A stretch of 64,000 bases of DNA from Gelatoporia subvermispora B (taxonomy: Eukaryota; Basidiomycota; Agaricomycetes; Polyporales; Gelatoporiaceae): positions 232,371 to 296,370 of the forward strand of contig KB445813.1 of the NCBI GenBank assembly GCA_000320605.2, given 5' to 3'. Every line of letters starts with the position of its first letter. Position 1 is the first letter of the stretch. A model generated the notes under the pieces. It saw only the letters and a program-made list of their open reading frames with translations. It made no database searches and had not been told where the DNA came from. The translations under genes were made by a program, and so were the position numbers. Shown here in pieces: positions 22,263 to 35,231 of the stretch.

Positions 22263-24309
22263 ATGGCTGCAGAACTCCCCATCCCCGTCTACACCAACCT
22301 GTCTGATGTGCACACCGATACGGCGACAGCGGCAGATCAAGCGTGAGTAGTGCAACAGCCCTGCTCGACCACTGGCTTATCGGCTTGGGACAGCGTGCGT
22401 TGGAATGAGCTCACCCTCGAGTTCGAGAAACGTTTTGGCAAGAAGCCCACCTACATCGCGCGTGCGCCCGGAAGAGTCAAGTGCGTGTCCGGTTCTTTGT
22501 CCATGTCCTGACACTGAGGGCACAACCCGTAGCTTGATCGGGGAGCACATCGACTACGCTCTCTTCGGAGTCTTCCCAGCAGCAGTCGAGCGCGATATCC
22601 TGATCGCATGTGCACCATCCGAGACACATTCGACCCCCGGTGGTGTCAACGCGGACAACCTGAACCCACGCTATGTTCGCCAGACATTTTCACCCATGCT
22701 TCGATCCACCGTCACCGCGTCTGAGGAAAAGGAAGCAGCCAAGGCGGTGCACGCTGAGCCATGGCACATAGACATCGACAAGAAGGAACTACGATGGGAG
22801 AGCTATGTGAAGGCCGGTTATTACGTACGTTGCACTGTCACTTCTCCGAGACTCGGGAACTGAAAAGATTGTATAGGGCGTCCTGAACCGCTTCTTCAGC
22901 AACGCCTCTGCATCTTCAACGCCTGAGGACCACCCAGTCCCAGTAGACCTGCTTGTCACCGGAACGGTCCCCGCCGGCTCTGGTCTCTCGTCTAGCGCAG
23001 CAATGGTCGTCGCGTCTACCCTAGCTTTCCTCGCTGTGAACAACAAGCTTTCCGGTCTCACAAAGGGGCAGCTCGTGGAGATGGCGATGGAGAACGAAAA
23101 GCGCGTCGGCGTGAACAGCGGAGGGTAAGTCCTTCTCCACCTGCCCATCTCAAGCTCCCCGCGCTCACCCGCCGCAGTATGGACCAAGCCGCCTCCGTGA
23201 TCTCCCTGCCGCACTCCGCGCTCTACATCACCTTCTTCCCCTCGCTCTCCGCCGAGCCCATCCCACTGCCCACCCCGCGCACGACCCCGCGAGCGGTGTT
23301 CGTCTGCGCAAACTCGCTCGTCGTGAGCGACAAGGTCGTCGGCGCGCGCACGCGGTACAACCTGCGCGTCGTCGAGACGCTCGTCGGTGCGCGCGCGCTC
23401 GCGCTGAAGCTCGGGCTTGCGCTCGGCCCGGCGGACCGCCCGACGCTGCGCGAGGTGCTCGGGCGCTGGCTCGGGCATGACGAGGCGAAGGGGAAGCCGA
23501 GCGAGCTGGACGTGAAGGAGCTGCGTGCGGGCTTGGAGCGCATTCTGCCTGAGGTGGAGAGGCTGCGCCCGGTCACGGCGGATAAGGACGACCAGGAGGG
23601 CGTCACGCTGCAGCGGATGATTGCGTGGAGTGGACTTGAGGAGGCGCGATTCCGCGAATTGTATCTGTCCTGGGTCGACGGTGCGTCCAGTCCTTACTCT
23701 CTTGTGAGTATGACACTGATATTGGTTTGATCCCGTTCAGTGGAGGCGACGCACTTCCAACTGTACAAGCGCGCAAAGCACGTCTTCTCCGAGGCGCTGC
23801 GCGTGCTGCAATTCCGTGACGTATGCAACCGCGCGGCAGCGTCCGAGGGCGCGCTGTCCGAGAGCGTGTTGAAGGAGCTCGGCGGTCTGATGGACGCGTC
23901 GCAGGAGAGCTGTGCAGAGTTCTTCGAGTGTTCATGCCCTGAGCTGGACGAGCTCACCCGTATCGCGCGGGAGGCGGGCGCGTACGGCAGCCGACTGACT
24001 GGTGCGCTTTCCCGAATATTCATCCCCGCGTTGATTGGGCTGGTGGCTGATGTATACTGTCATGAATTACAGGCGCTGGATGGGGCGGGTGCACAGTGTC
24101 GCTCGTAGCGGAGGATAAGGTAGACGAGTTCATTGCGAAGGTCAAGGCGTCATATGCGCCGTACAGAAACCTTGAGGGCGAAGCCCTGCGGGAGGTCATT
24201 TTCGCAACCAAGCCGAGCAGCGGCGCATCTGGTACGCATCCTCGTCCTATGTTTTCGGAATATCGGACTTAACGCTTCTCCCCTTGCAGTCTTCAAATTC
24301 GAGGTATAG
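22263..24309 (+). CDS. GAL1: Galactokinase
   Basis: This enzyme phosphorylates galactose to galactose-1-phosphate, the entry step of the Leloir pathway, in the cytosol. All three GHMP-kinase motifs are visible: RAPGRVNLIGEHIDY across the exon 2/3 junction, VPAGSGLSSSAAM (about 22970-23005), and GAGWGGCTVSLV (exon after 24072). GVNSGGMDQA (23110-23190) supplies the catalytic Asp. The start ATG at 22263 opens a short first exon with the usual PVYTNLSDV leader. Introns at about 22343, 22482, 22825, 23127, 23681, 24001 and 24232 have GT-AG ends. The stop is at 24307-24309. Estimated length is about 520 residues, normal for fungal galactokinases. GC content is high in the middle exon. No damage seen. 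Confidence 0.95.
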
Positions 24310-27300
24310 ACAGACCACCTTGCGTCATAACACACCCAAGCGGTCGCAGGGAAGTTTGAAGGGAACGGGGGCACTGGGAAAGAATCCACCAAATCAATGT
24401 AATACTTTCAGCACGAATAGCGATACCCAAATATACGTGAAACACAGCGGGTGGTGTGCTCTCCTTGTGCCCTGCGCAGGCGTCCTCCTACATGTGGCGC
24501 GATGCACTCGTACGGATGGCTCGGCCCCGTTGTGATGTTGCACCGCGTACCGCGGCTCGCGATGCCGAGACGCAGATCGACGGATGTGGGCTCGTGCACA
24601 TACGCTAAGTTACGCGGGTCGATCGAATGTAATCTGATTGCCGTGGTCCTAACGTGTGCCGCATAGAGTTGAATGACGAATGTTTAGTCTGGCGCATTTT
24701 GTCAGCGTTCCGGAGTATTGTGCGGTGTGGGCGTTGTGGCCTGTCGTGGCCCGCACAGTTATCGCATACTGTAATAATGGATACGTTCAATCCGTCTGGA
24801 CAGATATGAATCGCCCATTGTCGGCTTTTTCAATTTCACGGGAAAGATAACAGTTTCGAGGGAGAGATCCAACATATCCATCTGTCCGAAGCCCCATTGC
24901 ATCATCAGGGTGCGTGTGAGTGACCACTCACAAGAGTCTTTACTTCGAAGATATTTCGTCCATCAGCGAAAGGGCGTGTCCAATGGGCCGCACAGCAGTC
25001 GATGAGATTGCTGCCTTGTCCCCCATATGCTCATGACGCGGCAAGTATGAGAGTCGTTGCAACGATAATCAGAATGGGGCAATGATTTTGGTCACGTCGC
25101 TATATACACCTTTTCGAGGGAGAGTAATCGAGCAGCCCATCAAGTATCTTGCATAAATATTGATCTTACTTAATGTACCCTGCCATCCACAAGGATTCAA
25201 CGGCGCCGAAGGAGAGGACTTCCGCCCTCCTCCGCGGTGAAGAGCTCAGCATAGAGCCTGGGGGGTAGGTGTTCGAGCCTCTTCAGTGTACCATAAATCC
25301 AGATGCGCTCCGTCGATACGGCGATGTCAAATCTGGGTTGAGGGCCTCGCACAGTGGAGTTGACTGGGAAACTTCGATGCGCTGACGTTCAAAAAAGAAA
25401 CGCAACAACCGCCAACCAAGGCGCTTAACCCTCGCGGCCTTGCAAATTGCAACCACCATCTCCTCTGACTATGGACCGGTTCTGCTCGGCACCCCTGAGA
25501 ACGGCGGGTCCTTTGCTTGTATAGCAGATTTTGGTCTATTTGCTCGAAGATGCTGCTCTTCATGCAGACGTAAATGTCTCCTACTTCTCGTGTACTAGAG
25601 TCATCTGGCCAAGGCCCATCCCTCGATTTGTTCTCCTCCTGGACGACTCCATACACCGGTGTATGTAGAGCCTCGTGATCACGTCAATCTGACTACCCGC
25701 GAAGCACCAACATAGCAGTCTCGACTTTGAACCTACACGCGCTAACTTTCACCCTGGTCATGCTCCGGGCTTAGGCTTCTCCACATTCTGACTGGAAGGC
25801 GCTCATTACAGTCATCCTGCTCGAGCGCCCGAAACTCTCTAGCCGTGATAGAATATTCCACAAGCGCCATTATGGCCTGAAATTCCCATGTCAAATGCCA
25901 AGATACACAGGCTGTCATCTCCGAGGTCACAAAAGTGCTGCGCTATTGTGGGGTATGCGGGCGTGTGCCTGAAGGTGGGGAAGCTTGAAATGGCCCAGTG
26001 TTTGGCATTCCGGCTGGGGTGAGAGCTCCCTCTGGAATAGTGACATGCATTTCACTGCTCGACTCGCTGATTTCCAAAACTGCTGTCGTCTGTAGCTGCG
26101 CAACTGAGCACCACAGGAACTTGCAAAAAGCTGGGATGCTGACATTAGTCCGCCCACAATGATCGGATAACCAGAAAAACTGGCAGCACAGTTCATGCAA
26201 AGCCGCATACACCACGCTCGAATCAAATCGTCCTTCGTCTTTCCTCACTATACATACCGCCTCATTACAAACGCAACGTCGCCGCAGCTATTCAACGCAG
26301 GGGACCTATAATGCGTCAGCTGCTCGTGCCGCGAGAAGGCCCGTTCAACTTTCGGCAAGCGCAGTCCTTGCTCATCATTGCATTCCACCTCCTCAAACTG
26401 CTCGTTCCCAGCCTCCTTCCCGGCCTTGTATGGCCCCGCTGCCGTCGCGGGAGGGCGTTGGATGCGAGGCTCGCAGAGAGGAACGTCTCACCAGGCAAAA
26501 GCGAGCGTTTCGGACGAGTGCATCTCCGCGACAGGGTCCGAGTTCCTGAGTGCGTTCCGCGTGGCGATCGTCGAGAGGAAGCCACCCTGGAAAATTTGTC
26601 GGCCGACGGCTAGCGTTGCCTGCGGCATTGCGGGTCGCGAGCGTGTTTCTGGTCTGGGGGCAGCAGCCTTCGGGCTCCTAGCTGCTCGCAGTGTGCGGTC
26701 CGCCGCTCAAGTCGGCGCAGTATCAGGGGTGTCGGGGCGGGATATCTTTTGCAGTGGGAAGATCCCAAGAGCCAGTTTGGTTTCGGTCTGCGGTGCTCGA
26801 CTAGATCGCCGAGGGCAGCGTCGCCCCACGTTTCCCCGCATCTCAATCTTATCGCAGTGCGACCGCGAGATCTTTTTCCCTAATTGGTTCCAGGTTGTCA
26901 CCGCTTGTGGACGTGGCGGGAGCAAACTCACGTCTGTCCGGGCGCATGCTCGACGCCCGGACGCGCGAGAGATGTCCGAAATGCATTTCTCGCAAGTTCG
27001 CTGCCTATCCTCGACGATGGAATGGTACGCGTAGAGGCACGGTCTTCTGGCGGGCGGCTAAGCGAGTCCAAGATTGGCGACGCCTGCGTGGGCGGCTGCA
27101 GCGGCTGCTCGCAAACCGTCTTCTGATCCTCTAGCCCGAGATCAGTTCTTTGCCATTGGGCGTTCTGCGTCATGGGTGTGTCTTGCTATTTTTGCAGCGC
27201 TTCTCTCCTTGCGCGCGCGTGTGTGCTATAAGAGTCTAGAAGTCCCATCATTCCTTCGCGAGAACCCTCCCTTACTCGTCTCTCCCTACTGCACCCCGCT

Positions 27301-27349
27301 CGCCGACCGTTACCGACCTCCCGTGTCTCTGAGCAAGAGCAGATCCATC
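24310..27349. other. Gene-poor interval between galactokinase and the transporter
   Basis: Three kilobases without a recognisable gene. Short open frames at 25742-25930 and 25927-26248 (minus) and a GC-rich 218-codon frame at 26378-27034 (plus) show no known domain, and alternative frames are equally open. The last 150 bp before 27350 look like a promoter and 5' leader. Confidence 0.45.
27227..27233 (+). promoter_or_regulatory. TATA-like box of the transporter gene
   Basis: TATAAGA lies 117 bp before the ATG at 27350. It is followed by a pyrimidine-rich CTCCCT / CTCGTCTCTCC stretch of the kind found at fungal transcription starts. Evidence is positional and motif-based only. Confidence 0.4.
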
Positions 27350-29000
27350 ATGCCCGGTGTCGAGCCCCCCGCTACTCTCAAGCCCGCCGAGGTCGCGGTG
27401 GCTATGGTTCAGCACGGTATTGCCAAGCACAGGACAAGGGCGGACCATGTATTCTTCAAGGCGGTATGTCTCCGTCATCGCGTCTCTCGTACTGCGCGAG
27501 CTGAACAATCGGGCGCGCAGTTCCTCGCAGGTGTCATGCTGTCGTTTGGAGGTCTCCTCTCGGAGGTCGTCCAGGCCGGCTCCGGAGGCATCAACGCGAA
27601 CAACCCCGGTCTCGTCAAGTTCATGGGTGGCGCGGTCTTCCCTGTCGGCCTCATAATGTGAGCGTTCCTCCATTTATCGCCCCATCGCTGTGAAACTGCG
27701 GCATTTGGGCTGGTTCGGTCTTGATCAACTAGTGGCGTGATGTGGCGTCTAACTCGACTGCGTCCAGGATTGTCCTGCAAGGCCAAGAGCTCCTGACAAG
27801 CAACATGATGGTGAGCACCGGATGCCGAACGTCAGCGCGGACAAGGCAATTGAATTTCGTTCGCTCTAGATTTACCCCATGGCGTGTATCAAGGGTGCTG
27901 TACCCTGGTGGGGGTTGCCGTGGAACTGGCTGCTTGGTGCGCCACATCGCTTCAATCGGGATTGCAATTTCTTAGTTTCTTTCCAGTTACTTTCGGTAAC
28001 CTCACCGGCAGTCTCTTCTTTGCTGCGATTCTTGTCAAGTGTACGGCCCCTCTATCATTACGCATCACGATCCGCACTAACGCCATATGTAGACACCGGT
28101 ATCATCTCCACCGAGCCGTACATCGACTTTGCCACATCGTTCGCGCTGTGCGTATCTCGCAGAAGTTTTGCGACACACATGGCTGACTGGGCTCTTGTTA
28201 TCTGCAGGAAGAAGGCTGCTGAGCCACAATGGCACCAGATCTTCCTGCGGGGAATTGGCTGCAACTGGCTAGTCTGCGTTGCCGTCTGGGTGAGTGGATA
28301 TTGCGTCTTGGAAGCGGGACCACCTGCTTAGAAGATGTAAATATAGCAAGCCGCCGGTGCACGGGACACGCTTTCCAAGGTTAGTCGACTTCTTGATCGG
28401 ACTGTGTCACGGAAGCTCAACTGCTTCGCAGATCGTCGCTATCTGGATTCCGATCATGGTACGCCCCTACCTAATGCCCTGACTATCTGCAGTGTATTCA
28501 TAGCCTGCCTCCTCGCGGTTCAGATCTTCGTCACCTGCTCATATGACCACGGTGCGTCTTCTAGCTGAGAAGCGAAGGGCTTCGTTAATGTCTCCTTGTA
28601 TTCAGTTATCGCGAACATGTTCTCTGTCCCCTTGGGAATTCTCTTCGGCGCAGACGTAAGTATCGAATCATCAACGCTTCGTGTGTCGACAATTGTCTAA
28701 CAGCCCCCCTAGCTCTCTGTGGCTGCCTACATTCGGAAGTGAGTCTCTTCCACGTACTATCTACTCCACACAGATCTCATGTGACACCGTAGATCGCTCA
28801 TCGCTTCGTACCTCGGCAATATCGTCGGCGCGCTCCTCGTCGCGCTCCCTGCCGTATACTTCCACCTCTGGGACTTCAAAGCGGACGGCCTCCGCGCGGT
28901 CGAGGAGGGCGAGATCTTCAACCGCGACGTCAACATCGGCGACGAGGCCACCCAGATCAAGCAATCTGACTCGTACGAGAACACGAAGCGCGCCGACTAA
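27350..29000 (+). CDS. Formate/nitrite transporter (FNT) family channel
   Basis: This is a pentameric, aquaporin-like anion channel of the plasma membrane for formate, nitrite or related small monocarboxylates. About twelve short exons join cleanly to give FNT hallmarks in order: LAGVMLSFGGLLSEVV, VLQGQELLTSNMM (the glycerol-facilitator-like LTSN loop), PWWGLPWNW, VTFGNLTGSLFFAAILV, FLRGIGCNWLVCVAVW with QAAGARDTLSK, and HVIANMFSVPLGILFGAD. The protein begins MPGVEPPATLKPAEVA and ends with a charged cytosolic tail (TQIKQSDSYENTKRAD). The start is the first ATG after the TATA-like box, and the stop TAA is at 28998-29000. Length is about 320 residues, normal for the family. Substrate cannot be assigned: no nitrate or nitrite reductase gene is nearby. 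Confidence 0.9.
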
Positions 29001-29644
29001 GCTGCGCGCGCGATTACTGGTGTTGTCTGGTTAGTCTGCTTGGTCTGTGGTCGAGGGATGAGTGGCTAATTTAGTGTGGGATGGGGTGGATGCACGCACG
29101 ACTGTTACGTTTTGTTCCGACTGAATCATGTCTAATATGTGTAGTAGCTCTCGTACGCTTTCTAGATGACTAATCACGGTTTCTTTCTCTCCATGCATAC
29201 TGGAAGGCTCCAAAGGCTCCAAAGGCTCCGAATCGATACGGGCCCACTGCACCAAACACACACTCATTTCTCATGATCATCTCACTCGGACACTAGAGGT
29301 AACATCCCGTTCCTTTGCATTTTCGTCGTATATCCCGCATCCCCGTACACAAGATCTAATACCCGCGCAATAATCGCTATGTGGACGTTGTAGTCAGAGG
29401 TACACTAATTCATGAGCGCATATGGACTCCCTTGCAGAAACATCATATATTTGCAGATCTACATACATGGCACGTGCGAATTTTGGACAGTTACATAGAT
29501 GCGGATCTTATCTGCAGTCGTGCATACACACGAGATCTTGGCTCACGCTTCAGCCCGACGATGGGTTTTGCTCGACGCACAACTCGGACAAGGTAAACAT
29601 GGATGCGAGCTGCATTAAATGTTTGTGTGACATAAATACAAAGT
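29001..29644. other. Convergent intergenic region transporter/phosphatase
   Basis: This holds the 3' ends of two convergent genes. A 9-bp direct repeat (GGCTCCAAA, three partial copies) lies at 29206-29229. Nothing else was recognised. Confidence 0.5.
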
Positions 29645-30448
29645 CTATTTCGATCTAACACTCTGGCGACGCTCGCGCCTCCGCTCAAGAACAAGCAGAG
29701 CGTACTTCCTATTCATATCCTCGACGTCCCGGTCAATGACCGGTGGCCTACTTTTCTCCACCCGTCTCGTAACCTCGTACATTTGGAGCTGGCGAAGGAA
29801 TCCAGCATTTGGGCGAACGATCTCGCGCTTTGCACGCATGACTTTCAGCGCCTGCACCGTCGACATGTTCCTCGACTCGATGAGATACGCCATGACGATC
29901 GTCGCGCTCCTGCTCATGCCCCACACGCAATGTACGAGCACCTGTCCGTCCGCATCGAGCGCCTTTTGAATGAACTCAAGCGCCTTGCGGAAATAGCGCC
30001 CGATATCGTCCTTGCGCGAGTCGCCGACGGGGACGACGACGTGCTTGATTCCGCGGGGGTACGCGTAGAACCCGTCGGGGAGCACCGAGATGACGTGGGT
30101 GATCCCGAGCTGCTGCAACACCGCCGGCGAGGTCGCAGTGTATGCGTCGCACACGAACAACCCCGGGACGATCTCACTCGCCTGCGGGAAGAAATGGTCG
30201 TCGAGCGAGCGCCGGATGCACTGTGAGCGGAGGGCACGTCGCGCGAAGTAGTCGCCCCCTGTCGTGCGTGCGCGCTTCATGAGGGAGGGAGGGGGTGGGC
30301 CGTCGGAGGCCGGTGGTTGTGGAGGCGGAGCGGCGTGGCGAACTCGTGCCCGCACAGGATTGATCTTCTGGTAATAGACTTAGAGATGGAATCAGATAAC
30401 ATGCGACATACGTACATTGACTGTCGAGCCCCCGGGAGAGACAGTCAT
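29645..30448 (-). CDS. Dual-specificity protein phosphatase
   Basis: This hydrolyses phospho-Tyr and phospho-Ser/Thr on proteins, usually in MAP-kinase-type signalling. The signature VHCVWGMSRSATI gives the catalytic Cys and Arg (HCx5R). VPVGDSRKDDIGRYF upstream offers the general-acid Asp, and NAGFLRQLQMYE follows as in the DSP fold. The start is placed at 30448: a short first exon (MTVSPGGSTVN) splices in phase at GTACGT to an acceptor near 30370, giving KINPVRARVR. The frame at the GTG at 30355 is therefore not the true start. Residues 12-40 are Pro-rich, and the C-terminal ~40 residues are Arg/Glu-rich. About 250 residues and intact. The substrate is unknown. Confidence 0.88.
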
Positions 30449-33400
30449 TTTGACGAGAGGTGGTCTCTGAACCGCGATGGCCGACATGTTCAGACGAATG
30501 AGGTGTATTCTGAGAGCCAAACAACCGTGCTTATATGTTAAAGTAGCTCAATGATGCCTTACGCGGATGACTATCGGAACAGCCATGTATGGACGTGATC
30601 CGTCATCCGTCCCCGGAAGTCCTGTTCGCCAGCCGTGTTGATTGGTCCAATCAGACCATATCGCAATGTCCTTGGCTGCGGTGGCAGTAACCAGTGCCTC
30701 GTAGAGCCGTATAGTGTCTTACGATGCCGTGAACAGCGGTCGAGAGACAGCGCGGTCTCGCGAGATGACAGTGTGCGGCGCCGTGGGCGGTGTGGCTTTG
30801 GTCGCCCCAGAACCCGTTGCGGGGTCTATGTTCAATGAGAAACCTACAGCGGGCGGTTAGAAGCCCGACCGTTCGATTATTGACTGAAGGACATCGGCGA
30901 AATTAGCTGAGCAGCCCATATCGCCCGCGGAGCGGGAGGTAGCTCCTATCGTCTGCTGCCAAATCCGTACGTGCGCAAAATTTGTGGCGGGGCCGGTTTT
31001 CTTGAGAGGTACGCCTCTCTCCGGTGAACAAGAGCTAGGAAGGAGGTAAAAAAACTGGGAGGGTTGCGGGGTCGTTGGCAGAGACGATGATGAGGCAGGG
31101 GGCTGGTCAAAGCCCCAATCGTGCAGCGCGGTGGCTGACTGGGGTGCGACAGAGTATTTTCTCCGCCCGCATCTCCGCGAAACTGCCTTATGCTTGCGGG
31201 CGGGTTGGCACCTGACTCTCCCGAGACACGATGTTCGACTTGCGCATGCGTCCCGGCCATCCTCGAGTTTGCCTGCTGCTCATTTCCTGTCTCTGACTCG
31301 AGGATCTCGACGGCCGTGCATCGGCCGTGGCCGTTGCCGCCCTCGTGTTTTGTGGTGCGTTATTGCGATTATCACGCCAAGGGCCTGCGTGAGCAGACTT
31401 TCGGCCGCAAAAGGGCATCGGCGGGTGCTGATTAGGAGCGACCAGGCGGTTCCATCGATAGAGGGGGTGCAGAACGGCTGCAAGTCGTCACTGGTGCGTC
31501 CACAAATGCCTTGAATAGATCGCTGCTCTTCATGTTCTGAGGGACGAGCAAGAACGAGGCAGCCCAGCAATCCGGATTTTTTTGCCCAGCTGGAGCACAC
31601 CATGTGAACGATGGACTGGCGCGCCGGCATGTCGGAGGATCAGCGACGGGCTGCACGGGCGAGGGGTACGACGGTGAGGTGAGCAGATTCCCGCTGGCTG
31701 CCTGTGGGTTAAAAGGCCCTGGCTTCGACGTGCACTCCCCAAGCCACAACGCGAACTCGGCATCCCTGCGATCCTTCTCGCCAGTCGTTAGCGAACACTG
31801 TTTCACACACGGGCCACCCGACGGTGCTGTATGCTCGTCCGTGAGCTGGGGCCCGACTCGCCGAGTATGGTGCTCACCTTCATCTCAAGTCTCCCGAGGC
31901 CTCGTGGACGTGCATACTTCGTGTCCATCCAGCATACATGCAGGTGAGCTCGTGACCTGTTGTCAGTTTCCTGTCACAGCATCGCCATCCCTGAGGTATG
32001 CTTACTTTCGAGACCTTTACACCCCGGCCTGGGGTCTTCTTCTCATATGTATTTCAGTGGGAGCCCGAAGTTTTTTGGGGGTCCACTGGACTACGTACCA
32101 TGAGAATGGAAGACTCCGGACCATGGTATGATGCTCTCTTTTGGCATCGTTTCTCTGACGCATAGCGAGTAGGTGTGAGCCGTGCACCACACAGTTTAGT
32201 CGTTCACTGAAGGGAACAACGTCGCCATAGTGAGCGAGCATTCTTTCCGTCACAGGAACGTTTACTCACCACGCATGGACGTCGCTTCCGACAGCCCTTG
32301 AATCCCTTTGTAGTCTGCCTCGAGTAGGCACGGCTACAGCGGCACGAGACACTGCCGTGGTCGATTCTGGTTCACTTGAGTACCAGATATGTCTCTAGCG
32401 TCCTGCGAAGCACCGCTTGTGGACGGCGCATCGCTTCCTGCTGGTTCTTACGCCAGATACCAGGGCTTCTCAATTGTCAGCGACAGCCCGCAGATGCAAG
32501 CTGAAACATGCTTGCCGTCCTATTTGACGCATTCCTCCTGCTTGTTCTGCCTCTACACACATCCCACTGACCCCGCACGCGATCCGTGAGGCATACGCCG
32601 AAATCCTGGCTTTGCAAGACACGGCCGTGGCTTGCTGTCGTGCAGGTCATTGCATATTCCTCCTGTCATCTGTTCCCAGAAAGTTCTGATCTTGCATGTC
32701 CCGCAGTATGTAGGTTTCCGAGAAGCTTGATGCAACACGTCAGGTTCTCATGTCGTCAATTTGCTGCGTACGGCCTTGAGGATCGTCGGCCTGCAGGGTC
32801 GTTCGTAAATCGTTGTATGCGGTAGCTGATAGTCTTGAATTAGTCGGGCAACGAGTCCGAGCACAATGTGCAAGTACCAGGTCCTCAGCGTGAAGAATGC
32901 ACCTGCCCGACGCGTTTGCCGACAACGAGGAAGCTTGTCGCGTCTCGCCAAGGTTTGGCACCGCATTGCGAACTCATGCACTTGTACGTACAGGCGTCTC
33001 CGGTCTAAAAGCTTATCTGGCGTCCTACACTACTTTTCATTCTCTCGTCTCGTAGGTGCTGTGCAAGCACGCATTATCCTGCAGGACATCGTCGACCGCC
33101 ACCGCAGTCAGTCCAGAACCAACGTCCCGGTCAAAATCTCACGGCCCACAATTCTTTGCTACAATAACAGGCGTGATACTGTGCAGCAGCTGCGTCCGAA
33201 GAAGGGAGGATATCATTCCTGGAGTTTACTAGGATGTGAGCACCGTGCCTTTCGTCTTGGAGACTACTCTAAACGCCGCATTTATCTCACGCCGCCAATA
33301 GAATGCCACACAACCTCTTGACGCACGAGGTTAGTCGTTCGTGCGTACGGAATATCGAGACCGGTATGTTTGACTCACTGACAATTGCCTACTTGGCTTC

Positions 33401-34029
33401 TGTATCGTCTGCTGTACTATCACTCCTTCTGAAATATATAGGATAACGATGGAAATGTGATCAGAATGCACAAGCACACCTGACCACTCTTCGCTCGCCA
33501 CAGGATCGAGAACTTACTGCAGTATTGTTCTTTGCTGTGCTGCTGCTGTCTCGGGCCTGACTTACTCGCGCGCGGAAGTGTGACGATCGCAAATCGATGC
33601 CCGACAATTTGAGGGGCTTCACGAGGACTTCAACCACCCGGTGCGGTCGATAATGAATATATTTTCCTCGCGTCTTGCCCCGGCACTCCGTGCTATCCTG
33701 TGTCTTGCAAGGCCAGACCTCGCAACGCTCATCCGATAACGTTCATCCGATTACGACCATTCCTATGTCAAGATGCGGACAACTGGTAGTCCCGTGCCGA
33801 TAGCCGTCTACGAACATGCAGACACCCCTGACACTCAAAGCAGCCAAGAGCCGATGTCCCGTTCGTCACATGTAGTCTCTCGCGATCCACGATGACCTGG
33901 ATCCTGCAGAACAGACCATTACAAACCCCACTCAGCAAAGCTCATCCCTATGCCAGTCTAGCGACGGCAAAAATGCATAATGAGTCGTAAATGTACATGA
34001 CATGACGTTCAACTTTCTATCCCCAGGGC
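30449..34029. other. Gene-poor interval of 3.6 kb
   Basis: No recognisable gene. Short frames at 31131-31514, 31604-32131 and 32866-33321 (plus) lack known motifs and are not supported by clear splice patterns. No inverted or tandem repeats were noticed. It separates the phosphatase from the aldolase gene. Confidence 0.4.
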
Positions 34030-35231
34030 TCACGCCTTCCCCGCCAGCTCGCGCTCAACTTTCACGAGCTCCTGCGTATGCGGGTGCTCCCACAGTGTCT
34101 GCAACGCCTCGGGCGCAAACGGCGGGAGGGGCTTACGCGGCGCACCCCCGTACCCATACAGGCGTTCCAACAACGCCTTCGTGCCCGCGATCCCAGCCTT
34201 CGCGATCGTAAAGTCTGCGCGGGCGACAATGCCCTGCAGTTGCTGCGCCTCGGGGAGACGCGACGGGTCCGCGAGTGCGGCTGTGGCGAGCGCGAAGAGA
34301 CGCACGAGGGTGTACGGCGCGACGTTCGCGAGCCCGGTGATTGCGCCGTGCCCGTTCGCGCATGCGCCAGGGACGATGAAGTCGGCGTAACCGCCGAGCA
34401 CGAGGAATGGCGCGTCCGGGTTCTGGCGCGGGTATAGTTGAGAGAAGGATTGTTCGGAGACAGTGGCGGCGATGCGCGTGAGCTTGCCGACGTTCCCGCA
34501 CCTAGACCACGGTGTCAGACGGTCGCACACATAGGAGTATGAATAGGAGCTCACGTCAGCTTGACACCGCAGAGGTTCGGGCTCTCTGTTGCAAGTTCGG
34601 TAATGAGGTCAGAATCTAGGTCTATTCCACCACTTGCACCAGGGTCTGCGAGATAGTCAGTACGGCGTGCATCGGGTTCGGATGGCGTACACACAGTTGT
34701 AGATCATGACCGGTATGGGGCTCTTCTCCGCCACCTCCGTGAAGTACGCCTTCAACGCTGCCTTGTTGCTAGCGAGCACGCCCGCAAAGTAGCCGCTCGT
34801 GATAACGATTGCGGCGTCCGCGCCGGCTACCGCTGCTTCCTTGCACAGCTCAACGGTTTCACGCGTGCTTCCTGTGCCCGTGCCTGCAATAATCGGCACT
34901 CCCGCAAAACCCTCCTTGTCTAGTGCGGCGCGTGCGGCCTGGATGAGCGTGATGCGCTCGCTGTGCGTCAAGTGGAGGCCCTCGCCCATCGAGCCCGCGA
35001 TGAGGGGTCGCACGCCGCCGCGCGCGAGGCGGATGATGTGTGACGTGAAGGATTCAAGATCTGCAGAAGCCAGTAAGCACGTCAACGTTACGGCAACAGG
35101 AGTAACTCCGGCTCACCGAGGTCTTCAGAAACGGGCTGGTAGAAGGTGGGGATGGGGGCGTAGATGCCGGCCGCGATCTTGCGAGAGATGTGTGCGCCGT
35201 TATTCGACGCGCCATTGAGGGTAGTGGTCAT
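34030..35231 (-). CDS. DapA-family class I aldolase (HOGA/KDR aldolase-like)
   Basis: This is a TIM-barrel aldolase or lyase that forms a Schiff base with a 2-oxo acid. Exons run from 35231 (MTTTLNGASNNG) with introns near 35117, 34680 and 34553. Motifs are GSMGEGLHLTHSER (the family GTTGE-type loop), IPVMIYNYPG with the active-site Tyr, and LCGVKLTCGN with the Schiff-base Lys, followed by VLGGYADFIVPG. Length is about 330 residues, and the C-terminal helix ends with ELVKVERELAGKA. Fungi make lysine by the aminoadipate route, so dihydrodipicolinate synthesis is unlikely. A role as 4-hydroxy-2-oxoglutarate aldolase or 2-keto-3-deoxy-sugar-acid aldolase is inferred from the family. It stands alone and is intact. 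Confidence 0.85.

Noticed and set aside
26378..27034. 218-codon plus-strand open frame upstream of the transporter
   Set aside because: The region is GC-rich with several frames open at once, there is no recognisable domain, and the composition looks non-coding.
29645..30355. Phosphatase starting at the GTG at 30355
   Set aside because: A fungal nuclear gene should start at ATG. An in-phase short exon from 30448 supplies one, with good GTACGT and CAG splice sites.
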